DNA from: JBDIVL01 sp039794405
GTDB lineage: Bacteria > Planctomycetota > Brocadiia > Brocadiales > Brocadiaceae
DNA: 64,000 nucleotides
Assembly: GCA_039794405.1 (NCBI GenBank)
Contig: JBDIVL010000013.1
Location: 25,728 to 89,727 of the forward strand
Reading direction: 5' to 3'
The notes below the pieces were generated by a model. The model made no database searches. It saw only the letters and a list, made by a program, of their open reading frames with translations, and was not told the DNA's origin. Shown here piece by piece: positions 19,747 to 28,056 of the stretch. The translations under genes and the position numbers were made by a program. Positions within the stretch are counted from its first letter, which is position 1; the number at the start of each line of letters is the position of its first letter.

Positions 19747-19915
19747 AATTCCATACCCTTATTTTCCCGTAACAGTTTATCCCACCGCAAAGGAGCAGAG
19801 ATACTGAAAACGAGAAGTGAGAAGCTGGAAGTGCGTTTTTTCGGATTCCATCCTCTAGATTTTGTCTTTTCATGTATTTACTTTCTTTGCGTCCTTGTGC
19901 CTTTGCTGTGGACTA

Positions 19916-22204
19916 TTACTTTTTTCCTGATTTCACTTCTACATTGATGGGACCATACATGGTACTTGCCCCATGGTAATCTACATCCTCAAGTTTATAA
20001 TAGGAAATTCCATAATCTGGCTTATCCACAAAGTTATAACTGCTACCACTGATGGCATTACCCTCAGCAGGGATAAGTGATTCATTAATTTTGATATAAG
20101 CGCTATTCTCCTGATCAGATCGATAGAGATTAAACCCGGTGCTGTCGGCCTCCATTCCGGTTTCCCACGTTATCGTAACGTTATTTTTATTATCTACGCT
20201 ACCTTCAAAGGAGAGTAGCGTGATCCCTGGGGTTGTAAATGACATCTCATTTCCATACGTAATTCCGTCACTATTCTGTGAAACAAGCCTGTAATAATAT
20301 TCCGTTCTTACTGATAGTCCGCTAATGCTGATGCTTACAGAAATATTACCCGAACTTCCACTTATCTCTTGCCGGGGTGATACGTTGCTGTAAGATCCAC
20401 TGATTGTACTGTATTCAAACCATACCGTTGTTAATAACCCACCGGTGTTTACTGTTCCATTGAGTGTTGCAGAATTAGGTGTTGTCTCCGTTACTGAGCC
20501 GGTATCCAGTACCGGTAAGTGAAGTGGTAATGTAATGACGGCGGTCATCGTATCGCTGTAGGGAGAGATATCTGCCACTGAAATATTTGTAGAACTGCCG
20601 TCTTTAAGTCTGGAGCCAGGTATGGTGGAGTCATCAAAATGAATACTATTCTCCTGGAAAAAGAACATATCGGTATGAACCCCATAACTAAAAGTGTCTA
20701 ACATACTGTATCCTAAAATTCCCTCATTTGCCTCTTCTACATCCACTCCCTTGTCGCCCTCATCGGCATTGATAGTATTTGATTTAGGCCATAGACTGGT
20801 TTTCGTTTTGTCGATATGATAAATAACAAGACCACCGTGACCTGATTCACCTGTATAGCCTTGAAACCCTATATCATATCCGCTGAATTGTCTATTCTCT
20901 ATAAGAAAATACTGATTTGGGTCTGATGTGTTGATACGAAAAAGGGAAGAACTGTAACTATCCGACTTAGGGAAAGAAACTGTTTGGCTGGAAGAAATCT
21001 CAGTTATGGTTCCCCAGGAAAGATACTCTTTACTCCAGGCGGATAGTTGCGTCGGGAATGAGCCCTCGTATTCCCCCGCTTTGCTCCCCCAGTTTCCGGA
21101 GGCCATGAGGTCAAAACATCCAACACCCTCAGAATCTCCATTGCTTGTGTCTGTGTCGTACAAATCCGGTAACGAAAACATTACATGTCCCAACTCATGT
21201 GCCATAATACCAATAGTCGCCAAATGGTCATCATGTCTTTCACCGATTTGTGCGTAATTTTCTATAACCTTGCCGTCCACGGAGGGATAAGCAATACCCC
21301 ATATCGTGCTGCTGTGTGCCCATACCGATGGTGAATTGACGGGATGTGGATAAGATGCCTCATATCCGGCTACTATAATTATGATTGAAAGTTCTGTTGA
21401 TTCGACTATTCCGTTCCCATCGGCATCGTAGGAAGCGTAGTCAATGTAAGGGTCGGCCGCAAGTATTGCATCTCTTGCAATCCGCTGATTTGCGACTTCA
21501 ATAAATGAACCAGGGTTTGGATGATTACCGCGTAAACGTAGCCATCCGATAAATCCGTCATTTGTTGTTTCATATGATTCTGCTGCCGGAGAAATTGTTA
21601 CTGAAAAATACGATGTTTTCCTGTAGTAATCGGAGACGCTGTTTTCTTCCCCGAAAAAAAGCGGCTGTATCTGTTCGGCTGCATACGTAGCAGGTACGTC
21701 AGAATAATCCACGCCAAGCACAAGAAGATGCTTTGTGCCGCTGGCCGATATACTCTTTAATCCTCCTTCTGATTTTGGTTTTACCCTTTTTTGAAGTGGG
21801 TTGGCAGAATTTATACGAGGTAATTTTTGTTTGATTGCCGAATCCCTGGCTGGCTGTAAACCCTTTGGGATACCGAGGAGAGAGGGGTCTATTTCTCCTA
21901 CTACCGCATGGGAATTACCATGAAGGAGCAAGCGTCCGTTTGTTCCTACGGCAGGTAAACAGTACTCCCAATTGCCTGTTGTTACATTATGATAGATCCC
22001 GTAACCATCCTTTGTCTCCATCCAGTTATGCCATTCATCCCCGCGTTTTCTGGCTTCAAACGATATGCCTGATGGTTGCTTTAGTTCAAAAGTACCATGG
22101 AATGCTGAGACAGCATATAGCTTTTTTAAGGGAAAAATTACCATGAGGAGCACGATCAATAAGAAGGTATATTTCAGTGACTTATAGCTAAATTTTTTAT
22201 CCAT
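19916..22204 (-). CDS. Secreted M6-family metallopeptidase with fibronectin-like domain
   Basis: The frame is open upstream to 22330, but the ATG at 22204 starts MDKKFSYKSLKYTFLLIVLL, a proper signal sequence, and overlaps the stop of the upstream gene by eight bases, which points to translational coupling. The product is 762 residues. Zinc motif HELGH lies at about residues 336-340 followed by SLPDLYD, as in immune-inhibitor-A/M6 peptidases. A DADGNGIVE calcium-type loop precedes it (about 260-268). The last 230 residues hold a fibronectin type III-like domain and a C-terminal beta module (GFNLYRSDQ...YYKLEDVDYHG) common on secreted planctomycete proteins. It probably degrades extracellular protein. 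Confidence 0.9.
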   Translation of the reverse strand: MDKKFSYKSLKYTFLLIVLLMVIFPLKKLYAVSAFHGTFELKQPSGISFEARKRGDEWHNWMETKDGYGIYHNVTTGNWEYCLPAVGTNGRLLLHGNSHAVVGEIDPSLLGIPKGLQPARDSAIKQKLPRINSANPLQKRVKPKSEGGLKSISASGTKHLLVLGVDYSDVPATYAAEQIQPLFFGEENSVSDYYRKTSYFSVTISPAAESYETTNDGFIGWLRLRGNHPNPGSFIEVANQRIARDAILAADPYIDYASYDADGNGIVESTELSIIIIVAGYEASYPHPVNSPSVWAHSSTIWGIAYPSVDGKVIENYAQIGERHDDHLATIGIMAHELGHVMFSLPDLYDTDTSNGDSEGVGCFDLMASGNWGSKAGEYEGSFPTQLSAWSKEYLSWGTITEISSSQTVSFPKSDSYSSSLFRINTSDPNQYFLIENRQFSGYDIGFQGYTGESGHGGLVIYHIDKTKTSLWPKSNTINADEGDKGVDVEEANEGILGYSMLDTFSYGVHTDMFFFQENSIHFDDSTIPGSRLKDGSSTNISVADISPYSDTMTAVITLPLHLPVLDTGSVTETTPNSATLNGTVNTGGLLTTVWFEYSTISGSYSNVSPRQEISGSSGNISVSISISGLSVRTEYYYRLVSQNSDGITYGNEMSFTTPGITLLSFEGSVDNKNNVTITWETGMEADSTGFNLYRSDQENSAYIKINESLIPAEGNAISGSSYNFVDKPDYGISYYKLEDVDYHGASTMYGPINVEVKSGKK

Positions 22205-22679
22205 TTTCGATAATCTCCACAAGAAATAAAGCCTGACCATGCTCGTCTCCTGAAACGCGAAGCACCATGGAAACTTCTGTCCCAACCTGAAAGGAGGATG
22301 GGATACCGATTTCAGAAAACACATCAACATGCTTTCCCAAGTAATTACTGCCGAAATTTGGATAATCTTTGTGCTGCCCTACCTCTTCTATTTGCAAAGT
22401 GAATTTTTGAATGTCTTTCAATACAGGTTTTATATGAATAATTCTTCCCTTCGCAATAAATCGGTTCTCTATGATCGCTGCTGCTGACCGGACAAGATCA
22501 TCTTTTATATTTCGGCTCTGTTCAATCTGGTGTTGGGGAGAAATATCTTCCTTGCCGAATGCTTTTTGGCAAGGGTTATGGTTCTGTAATTTACTTGTTT
22601 CTGCCAGGCAAATACATCCGATACCTTGAGCAAAAAAAGATAGTATGAAAGCTTGAAAATACATGGTTCGTTTATTCAT
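22197..22679 (-). CDS. Exported hypothetical protein coupled to the M6 peptidase
   Basis: The 160-residue protein has an N-terminal signal peptide (about 1-26, MNKRTMYFQAF..., cleavage near CLAET). The mature part has short beta-like stretches (FIAKGRIIHIKPVLK, KFTLQIEEVG, TEVSMVLRVSGDE). I recognise no family. AGGA precedes the ATG. Its stop overlaps the start of the M6 peptidase by eight bases, so the two are probably made together, and this protein might help fold, inhibit or anchor the peptidase. That role is inference from context only. Confidence 0.75.
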   Translation of the reverse strand: MNKRTMYFQAFILSFFAQGIGCICLAETSKLQNHNPCQKAFGKEDISPQHQIEQSRNIKDDLVRSAAAIIENRFIAKGRIIHIKPVLKDIQKFTLQIEEVGQHKDYPNFGSNYLGKHVDVFSEIGIPSSFQVGTEVSMVLRVSGDEHGQALFLVEIIENG

Positions 22680-22703
22680 TTTTTCCTCGCAGGCTGCTCT
22701 TTT

Positions 22704-23153
22704 CTATTTGATTTCAAGCCTGGATATCCCGGGGCTGGGATCATGTTGAAAAAGGTAAAGATGAGAAATACAGAAACAATCGGACGAACCGAATCCTCTT
22801 ACCGGTATCATGGCGTCTATTCTATCACCAATTTTACGGCTCAGCACACATTCTTTATCCTTTTTACCAGGAAATTTGTGAACGTGGATTATTCGTCCAT
22901 GACGTAACAGATAGTCAATATGCCAGTGGGCCTTCTTTTCTCTCTGCAAATGTCTTTCAATTCTGCATTCTAAGTTGTTCTGTGCACTTCCAATATAGAC
23001 ATAAAAGCCAACGGGAAAGCTAAAGGTGCCGAGGCGTCCAACCTGTATATTGCACCTTTGGGATAGTTTAACGATAAGGCAATATATACCTTTACTGAAA
23101 GCAATATCCATCGGGATGAAATGTTTAGAGATCAGATCAAAATCATAAACCAT
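22704..23153 (-). CDS. DUF123 / GIY-YIG-type nuclease-like protein
   Basis: From the ATG at 23153 the protein is 149 residues. The frame is open further upstream to 23438, but that 95-residue extension looks like translated intergenic sequence. The DUF123 pattern is clear: KGIYCLIVKLSQ, VGFYVYIGSAQNNLECRIERHL (GIY-YIG core with the Arg) and HWHIDYLL, then a Cys-rich end (KDKECVLSRKI, GSSDCFC). DUF123 is found fused to endonuclease III in some archaea and bacteria and may bind or cut DNA. Here it stands alone. It is 24 bases upstream of the exported-protein gene on the same strand. Confidence 0.85.
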   Translation of the reverse strand: MVYDFDLISKHFIPMDIAFSKGIYCLIVKLSQRCNIQVGRLGTFSFPVGFYVYIGSAQNNLECRIERHLQREKKAHWHIDYLLRHGRIIHVHKFPGKKDKECVLSRKIGDRIDAMIPVRGFGSSDCFCISHLYLFQHDPSPGISRLEIK

Positions 23154-23633
23154 AGTATAAAAAATTTCTTGCAAAATGAAAAGTCTATATTTTAATTGTA
23201 GAGAAATTTTCATTTTCTGGAGTATCTGAATGAAAACCGGCAAAATTATCATTTCGAATAAAACAAAAAATCTTTTGGCTATAGAAGTTACGAAGTTTAC
23301 AGATTTCTCATCTTTTCTTTTGTTTTTACAGACGTGGGGACCGTAATGCGATACCGTTCCTACATGGCTACGTGGGTGGCTTGAAATACCTAAACATTTA
23401 ATTAGATCCTCGGAGACTTTTTGGATAAAATATTTCAACGCAGGGGTTGGGTGAAAACCTTCAACCTCTACCAGGGTTGGACCAACTACGGATTTCCTGA
23501 GGATGGCTCCATCATAAGTGCATTATCAGTCAGATTAGCTATCAGCCTATTGCAATTATTGCTTGACAGATCTCCACACTATATGATAACATTTTCTGAA
23601 TTATAGTTATAATTTATTGTGAGGTATTAGCTT
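23154..23633. other. Divergent intergenic region
   Basis: No gene is supported. A TTGACA at 23563-23568 followed by TATGATAAC, and a TATAAT at 23608-23613, are possible promoter elements for the H-protein-like gene, but the spacing is not ideal. The rest is AT-rich with no repeat that I can match elsewhere in the window. Confidence 0.4.
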
Positions 23634-24080
23634 ATGATTCCTGATTATTTAAAATATACACCTACGCACGAGTGGTTTCTTTTCAAGAATAAATTAATTA
23701 CCGTTGGTATAACAAAATTTATTGCTGATGAACTTAACAAGCTTTTGTATTTGGATCTTCCAAAAGTCGGAGACGAGATTCTCTCAGGCATTTCTTTTGG
23801 TGAAGTAGAATCATTAGAGTTATTGATGGATATTACCTCGCCGATAAATGGTGAAATTACTGAAGTAAATGAACGACTGTTTGAAAACCTGGATATCTTG
23901 AGTAATGATCCTTATGATAAAGGTTGGCTTATCAAATTTGTCAGTACCGAAAAACAACCCTTTCAAGGTTTTTTGACTGCCAAAGAATACGCAGCACACA
24001 TCGAAAAAATACGGTCCACCTTCCAGCCAAGACAAGGGAAGCGGCATGGTAAAGCCGTTAAGCGGAAGGTGAGAAGATAG
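23634..24080 (+). CDS. Glycine-cleavage H-protein-like protein lacking the lipoyl lysine
   Basis: The protein is 148 residues. The H-protein fold is clear: YTPTHEWF (8-15), VGITKFIADEL, VGDEILSGISFGEVES (45-60), SPINGEITEVNE and DPYDKGWLIKF. In functional GcvH the lysine in the VES-x-K position carries lipoate; here the aligned residue is Glu62 (VESLELLMD), so it cannot be lipoylated there. A basic C-terminal tail of about 30 residues (QGKRHGKAVKRKVRR) is unusual. No gcvT, gcvP or lipoate ligase gene adjoins it. It could be a regulatory or scaffold paralogue. Start ATG follows GTGAGG. About 140 bases separate it from dgcN. Confidence 0.85.
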   Translation: MIPDYLKYTPTHEWFLFKNKLITVGITKFIADELNKLLYLDLPKVGDEILSGISFGEVESLELLMDITSPINGEITEVNERLFENLDILSNDPYDKGWLIKFVSTEKQPFQGFLTAKEYAAHIEKIRSTFQPRQGKRHGKAVKRKVRR

Positions 24081-24222
24081 TCTTGTCCCTCATCTTAATC
24101 CTAAGTACGAAATCTAAAAAGACTCACATGAATAGAATTCAAAATACAAAATGTTTTCGTCATTCGAATTTTTCTCACCCATAATTTTTACTAAAAGCAT
24201 CAAGATATTTTTATAAGGAACT

Positions 24223-25260
24223 ATGATCAAACGGAGAATCATTATACTAGCCGAAGGAAGGCTTGATGTCTTTGGGGCAAAAACAGCTGTCAGTGTCATT
24301 CGTTATCGTCGGGAAGAAGTTGTTGCAGTCTTAGATCGTTTTAACACAGGAAAGGATCTTGACTCAATTATCGGCACCGGTAATGGCATTCCTATTGTAA
24401 GGAATATTGAAGAGGCACTAAGTCTGAAGCCCACAACACTCCTTATTGGTATTGCTCCTCCCGGAGGTGCATTACCAGTTGAATGGCGTAAACATATTAC
24501 AGATGCTATAAGGCATAGGCTCCATATCGTAAGCGGCCTTCACTATCATTTGAATGATGATCATGAATTTTCTCAATTGGCATGTGACCACCAGGTGCAA
24601 ATCTTAGATATCCGTAAGTCCCCGGAAGATATCCCAATTGGTACAGGCAAGGCAAAGGAAACAAAAACCCTGCGTATTCTTACGGTAGGCTCGGATTGTA
24701 ATATCGGTAAAATGGTAACTTCTCTTGAGGTTGTGCATGCTGCCAGGAAAAGAGGTATTAACGCTTGCTTTGTGGCAACAGGACAAACAGGGATTATGAT
24801 CGAAGGCAGCGGAATTGCCGTAGATCACGTTATTTCTGATTTCATTTCAGGTGCCGCTGAGAAATTGGTACTCGACCGTGCACAGTATCAGCTCTTAAGT
24901 ATTGAAGGCCAGGGTTCTATTGTACATCCGGCATATTCCGGTGTTACCCTTGGTTTATTACATGGTTCTGCACCACAAGGTCTTATCTTATGCCATCAGC
25001 CTGCCCGAAAGACACTTCGTCACTTCACAAATTACCCCGTTTTACCACTTCCGTATCTTATTGAACTTTATGAAAAATTGGCTCAGCCCGTCGAACATTG
25101 TAAAGTGCTTGGTGTTTCACTTAACTGCTTTGGCATGTCAAACCATGATGCATTACAAGAAATCAAAAAGGTAGAAAAGGAAATAAAACTGCCTGCTACT
25201 GATCCCATCAAGTTTGGTGTGGAAAAATTCATTGATAGTATTTCTCCTCTCATACCATGA
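24223..25260 (+). CDS. dgcN: DUF1611-family D-glutamate N-acetyltransferase-like protein (DgcN type)
   Basis: The 345-residue protein has an N-terminal Rossmann-like domain (about 1-140) and a C-terminal P-loop domain with GSDCNIGKM at about 156-164, the DUF1611 layout. This family includes DgcN, reported to N-acetylate D-glutamate. The stop overlaps the next ATG in ATGA, so the two proteins are translationally coupled, and DgcN-DgcA pairs are the known arrangement. AAGGA lies just before the ATG. Together the pair would convert D-Glu through N-acetyl-D-Glu to N-acetyl-L-Glu. The substrate is inferred from family and neighbour and could be another acidic D-amino acid. Confidence 0.85.
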   Translation: MIKRRIIILAEGRLDVFGAKTAVSVIRYRREEVVAVLDRFNTGKDLDSIIGTGNGIPIVRNIEEALSLKPTTLLIGIAPPGGALPVEWRKHITDAIRHRLHIVSGLHYHLNDDHEFSQLACDHQVQILDIRKSPEDIPIGTGKAKETKTLRILTVGSDCNIGKMVTSLEVVHAARKRGINACFVATGQTGIMIEGSGIAVDHVISDFISGAAEKLVLDRAQYQLLSIEGQGSIVHPAYSGVTLGLLHGSAPQGLILCHQPARKTLRHFTNYPVLPLPYLIELYEKLAQPVEHCKVLGVSLNCFGMSNHDALQEIKKVEKEIKLPATDPIKFGVEKFIDSISPLIP

Positions 25261-26288
25261 AACTCTCTTTTTGTCCTTTAGATCTAAAACTGAAACACGT
25301 TTTTCGGATAGCCAGGGATACCCATGACATCCAAAATAATATGGTAATTTCATTACGTGATGATGGAATTTCCGGATTTGGAGAGGCTGCTCCTGTAAGT
25401 TTTTTTGGGGAAGGTATCAACAGTGTTACCGAGGTGTTCACAAAGGCTGCCGGCATATTAAAAGATGCTGACCCCTTTCACATAGAAGAGATTACCTTTG
25501 ATCTTGCAAAGAGATTTCCTAAGGACGCTGCTGCACGTGCTGCAATTGACATGGCCATTCACGATATAATGGGTAAGAAACTGAAGGTGCCAATCTATAA
25601 GCTCCTGGGCTTAAAGCGTGATCATACAAAGATAACATCATTTACCATAGGAATTGATACCCTGGAGAAGATGTGTGAAAAGGTTGAAGAAGCAAAGGAT
25701 TTTCCTATACTGAAAATAAAAGTAGGGACAAAGAATGATATAGAAATACTAAAAGAACTACGCAAAATTACCAAAGCTGTCTTTCGTGTCGATGCAAATA
25801 CAGGATGGACGGCAGATGAAGCGATAAAAAAGTTTCATAGTATGGAAGCACTTGGAGTTGAACTTGTAGAACAACCATTTCCCGTCGGGAGTATCGAATC
25901 CCTTAAGGAGATAAAACGGCGGGTAAAAATTCCTATTTTCGTTGATGAAGATGTAAAAAATTCACAGGATATACCCGTAATATCCGATGCAGTAGATGGG
26001 ATTAATATTAAATTGATGAAGTGTGGTGGGATTCGGGAGGCCATTCGGATGATCCATGTAGCCCGTGCGCATGGCCTGAAGATTATGATTGGTTGTAATA
26101 TTGAAAGCTCATTGTCTATTACAGCGGCTGCACATCTAACCTCTCTTGTTGATTATGTTGACCTTGACGGGCATCTCCTTATAACAAACGATCCTTATAG
26201 GGGAGTAGCAATCCATAAAGGGAGATTAATACTGCCAGAGGATGACGGGTTAGGGGTACGGGAATGTTGTAATATGCCGCAGTTGTGA
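25257..26288 (+). CDS. dgcA: Enolase-superfamily racemase/epimerase (DgcA or L-Ala-D/L-Glu epimerase)
   Basis: The protein is 343 residues with a complete muconate-lactonizing-type active site: K153/K155 in LKIKVG, metal ligands D179 (RVDANTG), E205 (VEQP) and D230 (FVDED), and K252 in NIKLMKCGG. Such enzymes epimerise the alpha carbon of acidic residues, either in the L-Ala-D-Glu dipeptide from murein or in N-acetyl-D-Glu. Coupling to a DUF1611 gene favours N-acetyl-Glu (DgcA); a dipeptide epimerase role would also fit the downstream M20 hydrolase and peptide transporter. No signal peptide, so cytoplasmic. Confidence 0.92.
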   Translation: MKLSFCPLDLKLKHVFRIARDTHDIQNNMVISLRDDGISGFGEAAPVSFFGEGINSVTEVFTKAAGILKDADPFHIEEITFDLAKRFPKDAAARAAIDMAIHDIMGKKLKVPIYKLLGLKRDHTKITSFTIGIDTLEKMCEKVEEAKDFPILKIKVGTKNDIEILKELRKITKAVFRVDANTGWTADEAIKKFHSMEALGVELVEQPFPVGSIESLKEIKRRVKIPIFVDEDVKNSQDIPVISDAVDGINIKLMKCGGIREAIRMIHVARAHGLKIMIGCNIESSLSITAAAHLTSLVDYVDLDGHLLITNDPYRGVAIHKGRLILPEDDGLGVRECCNMPQL

Positions 26289-26329
26289 TGCCGAAAATTA
26301 TTTTTTAGCAGAAATACATGGAGAATGAA

Positions 26330-26435
26330 TGGAAAGTGGTTAGTGAATAGCAGTTAGTGGATAGTGAAAGGTAATAGCTAACCTCTAATTACTGTTCACT
26401 AATACCACTATTCACTATTTACTGACTACTGTATT
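26330..26435. repeat. Low-complexity near-palindrome of AGTGAATAG-type words
   Basis: The left half is built of GGTTAGTGAATAGCAGTTAG words and the right half of their complements (CTATTCACTATTTACTGAC), about 100 bases in all. Similar blocks lie at 12260, 27990, 52548, 53733, 54820 and 58310, always between genes. Confidence 0.65.
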
Positions 26436-26440
26436 TATTT

Positions 26441-27622
26441 ATGGACAACAGAACAGTTGCACAAGAAATATTGGTTCATGCAAAGGAAATACTGGATTAC
26501 GTTATTGAGATGCGGAGGGATTTTCATAAATATCCTGAAACTGGGTTTCAGGAAATCCGCACGGCAGGTGTTATTGCTGAAGAATTAAGGAAGCTTGGGT
26601 TTGATGTACAAACGGACATTGCAAAAACAGGTGTTATAGGAACCATGCCGGTTAATGGTGCAACGGGTACTGTAGCATTCCGGGCTGATATGGATGCCTT
26701 GCCGATAACAGAAGAAAATGCCTTTGAATTTAAGTCCCGGAACGAAGGAGTCGCACATGCCTGTGGACATGATGCAAACATGGCGATGCTCCTGGGCGCC
26801 GCAAAACTTATGGTGCGGATGAGAGATAGACTCAAACGGCGGGTAAGGCTGATCTTTCAACCTTGTGAAGAACAACACCCGGGTGGGGCAAAACTTATGG
26901 TAGAGCAAGGTGTTTTGCATGATGTCGATGAGATTTATGGAATCCACATCGAACCAAATATCCCATCAGGTACCTTTGGATTGCGGGCCGGGGCAACCAT
27001 GGCGGCCACGGATCGTATCGTTATTACCATAATCGGAAAAGGTGGCCATGCATCAACCCCGCATCTCTGTGTAGATCCTATTGTTACTGCTGCAGAGGTG
27101 ATACTGGCAATTCAGACTATCGTCTCACGGAAAGTAAATCCTTTATCACCGTGTGTGGTTTCTTTATGCCAGATTTCCGGAGGGACAACCTTCAACGTTA
27201 TTCCCGACAGGGTCAAGATTATTGGTACGGTAAGGACCCTTGCCAAGGAATTACGATACCGGATGCCACTGTTATTAGAAGAGACTATTAAAGGGATTAC
27301 TTTACTCAATAATGCCTCGTATCAGTTTGAATACCTGAAGGGTCATCCTCCGCTGTATAATCCTCAACCTCAGCTAGATTTTGTGCAAGATAAAATCATC
27401 GAACTATTTGGTAGTAAATCAGTAGAAAAAATTGATCCGAAAATGGGAGGAGAGGATTTTTCTTATTACCTGGAAAAAATAAAAGGTGCGTATTTCTTTT
27501 TAGGTTCAGGGAACTTGGAGAAGGGCACCAATCAGCCGTTACACAGTTCTCATTTTCTCATAGATGAAGAAGTGCTTTACATGGGTCCCGCCCTGTTTAC
27601 CTACATTGCCTGCAGTACATAG
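26441..27622 (+). CDS. M20-family amidohydrolase (N-acyl amino acid or peptide deacylase)
   Basis: The protein is 393 residues, normal for M20D amidohydrolases. Metal ligands are visible: C108 and H110 in HACGHD, E143-E144 in PCEEQHPGG, H169 in IHIEPN and a C-terminal His near residue 378 (PLHSSHF). ADMDALPI (82-89) is the family word and GGHAST marks the dimerisation domain. Family members deacylate hippurate, IAA conjugates, N-acetyl-diaminopimelate or N-acetyl amino acids. Next to dgcN-dgcA it is a candidate for removing the acetyl group from N-acetyl-L-Glu or for cutting a dipeptide. It is separated from dgcA by a 150-base repeat block. Confidence 0.9.
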   Translation: MDNRTVAQEILVHAKEILDYVIEMRRDFHKYPETGFQEIRTAGVIAEELRKLGFDVQTDIAKTGVIGTMPVNGATGTVAFRADMDALPITEENAFEFKSRNEGVAHACGHDANMAMLLGAAKLMVRMRDRLKRRVRLIFQPCEEQHPGGAKLMVEQGVLHDVDEIYGIHIEPNIPSGTFGLRAGATMAATDRIVITIIGKGGHASTPHLCVDPIVTAAEVILAIQTIVSRKVNPLSPCVVSLCQISGGTTFNVIPDRVKIIGTVRTLAKELRYRMPLLLEETIKGITLLNNASYQFEYLKGHPPLYNPQPQLDFVQDKIIELFGSKSVEKIDPKMGGEDFSYYLEKIKGAYFFLGSGNLEKGTNQPLHSSHFLIDEEVLYMGPALFTYIACST

Positions 27623-28056
27623 GTCATGCAGGGTGTGCATCGCCTACCAAAAATCGTCAATCCAGATTGGATCGAGGAATTTCAAATCATGAAGATAGAC
27701 GAGAAACCATTCATGACGTTTTTGGGGAATTTGGTAATTGCTCAAAATTAAGTTGAGTAACTGTCCTATTTATATTGAATTTTACTTATATTATTGGTAA
27801 CATTGCACACCTTGAATTGTATTTTAAAACATAATTGATTAGGAGAATTCCCCGGCAGTGATGAAGAATTGGAATTACTTCAAAGGGAACCCCATAAACT
27901 AGCAGAACTGTCAGGATGGAATAAGGGAAGCGGCCCCGCCATGAATTTTTAGCTGATAGCTATCTGCGGATTAAGAATGATACCTTTACTGCTTAGTGAG
28001 TGGGAGTTAGTCGCTATCTCTTATCCACTATTTACTATCTACTATTCACTTTTTAA
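27623..28056. other. Gene-free stretch before cstA
   Basis: No supported gene. Bases 27626-27751 could encode 41 residues but lack a ribosome binding site. Bases 27990-28055 hold one half of a TAGTGAGTGG / CTATTCACTTTTT near-palindrome. The interval looks like degraded sequence. Confidence 0.5.

Noticed and set aside
23154..23438. 95-residue N-terminal extension of the DUF123 protein
   Set aside because: The extension has no domain similarity and the internal ATG at 23153 starts just before the conserved region.
27626..27751. 41-residue plus-strand frame after the M20 gene
   Set aside because: No ribosome binding site, no family resemblance and flanked by degraded sequence.
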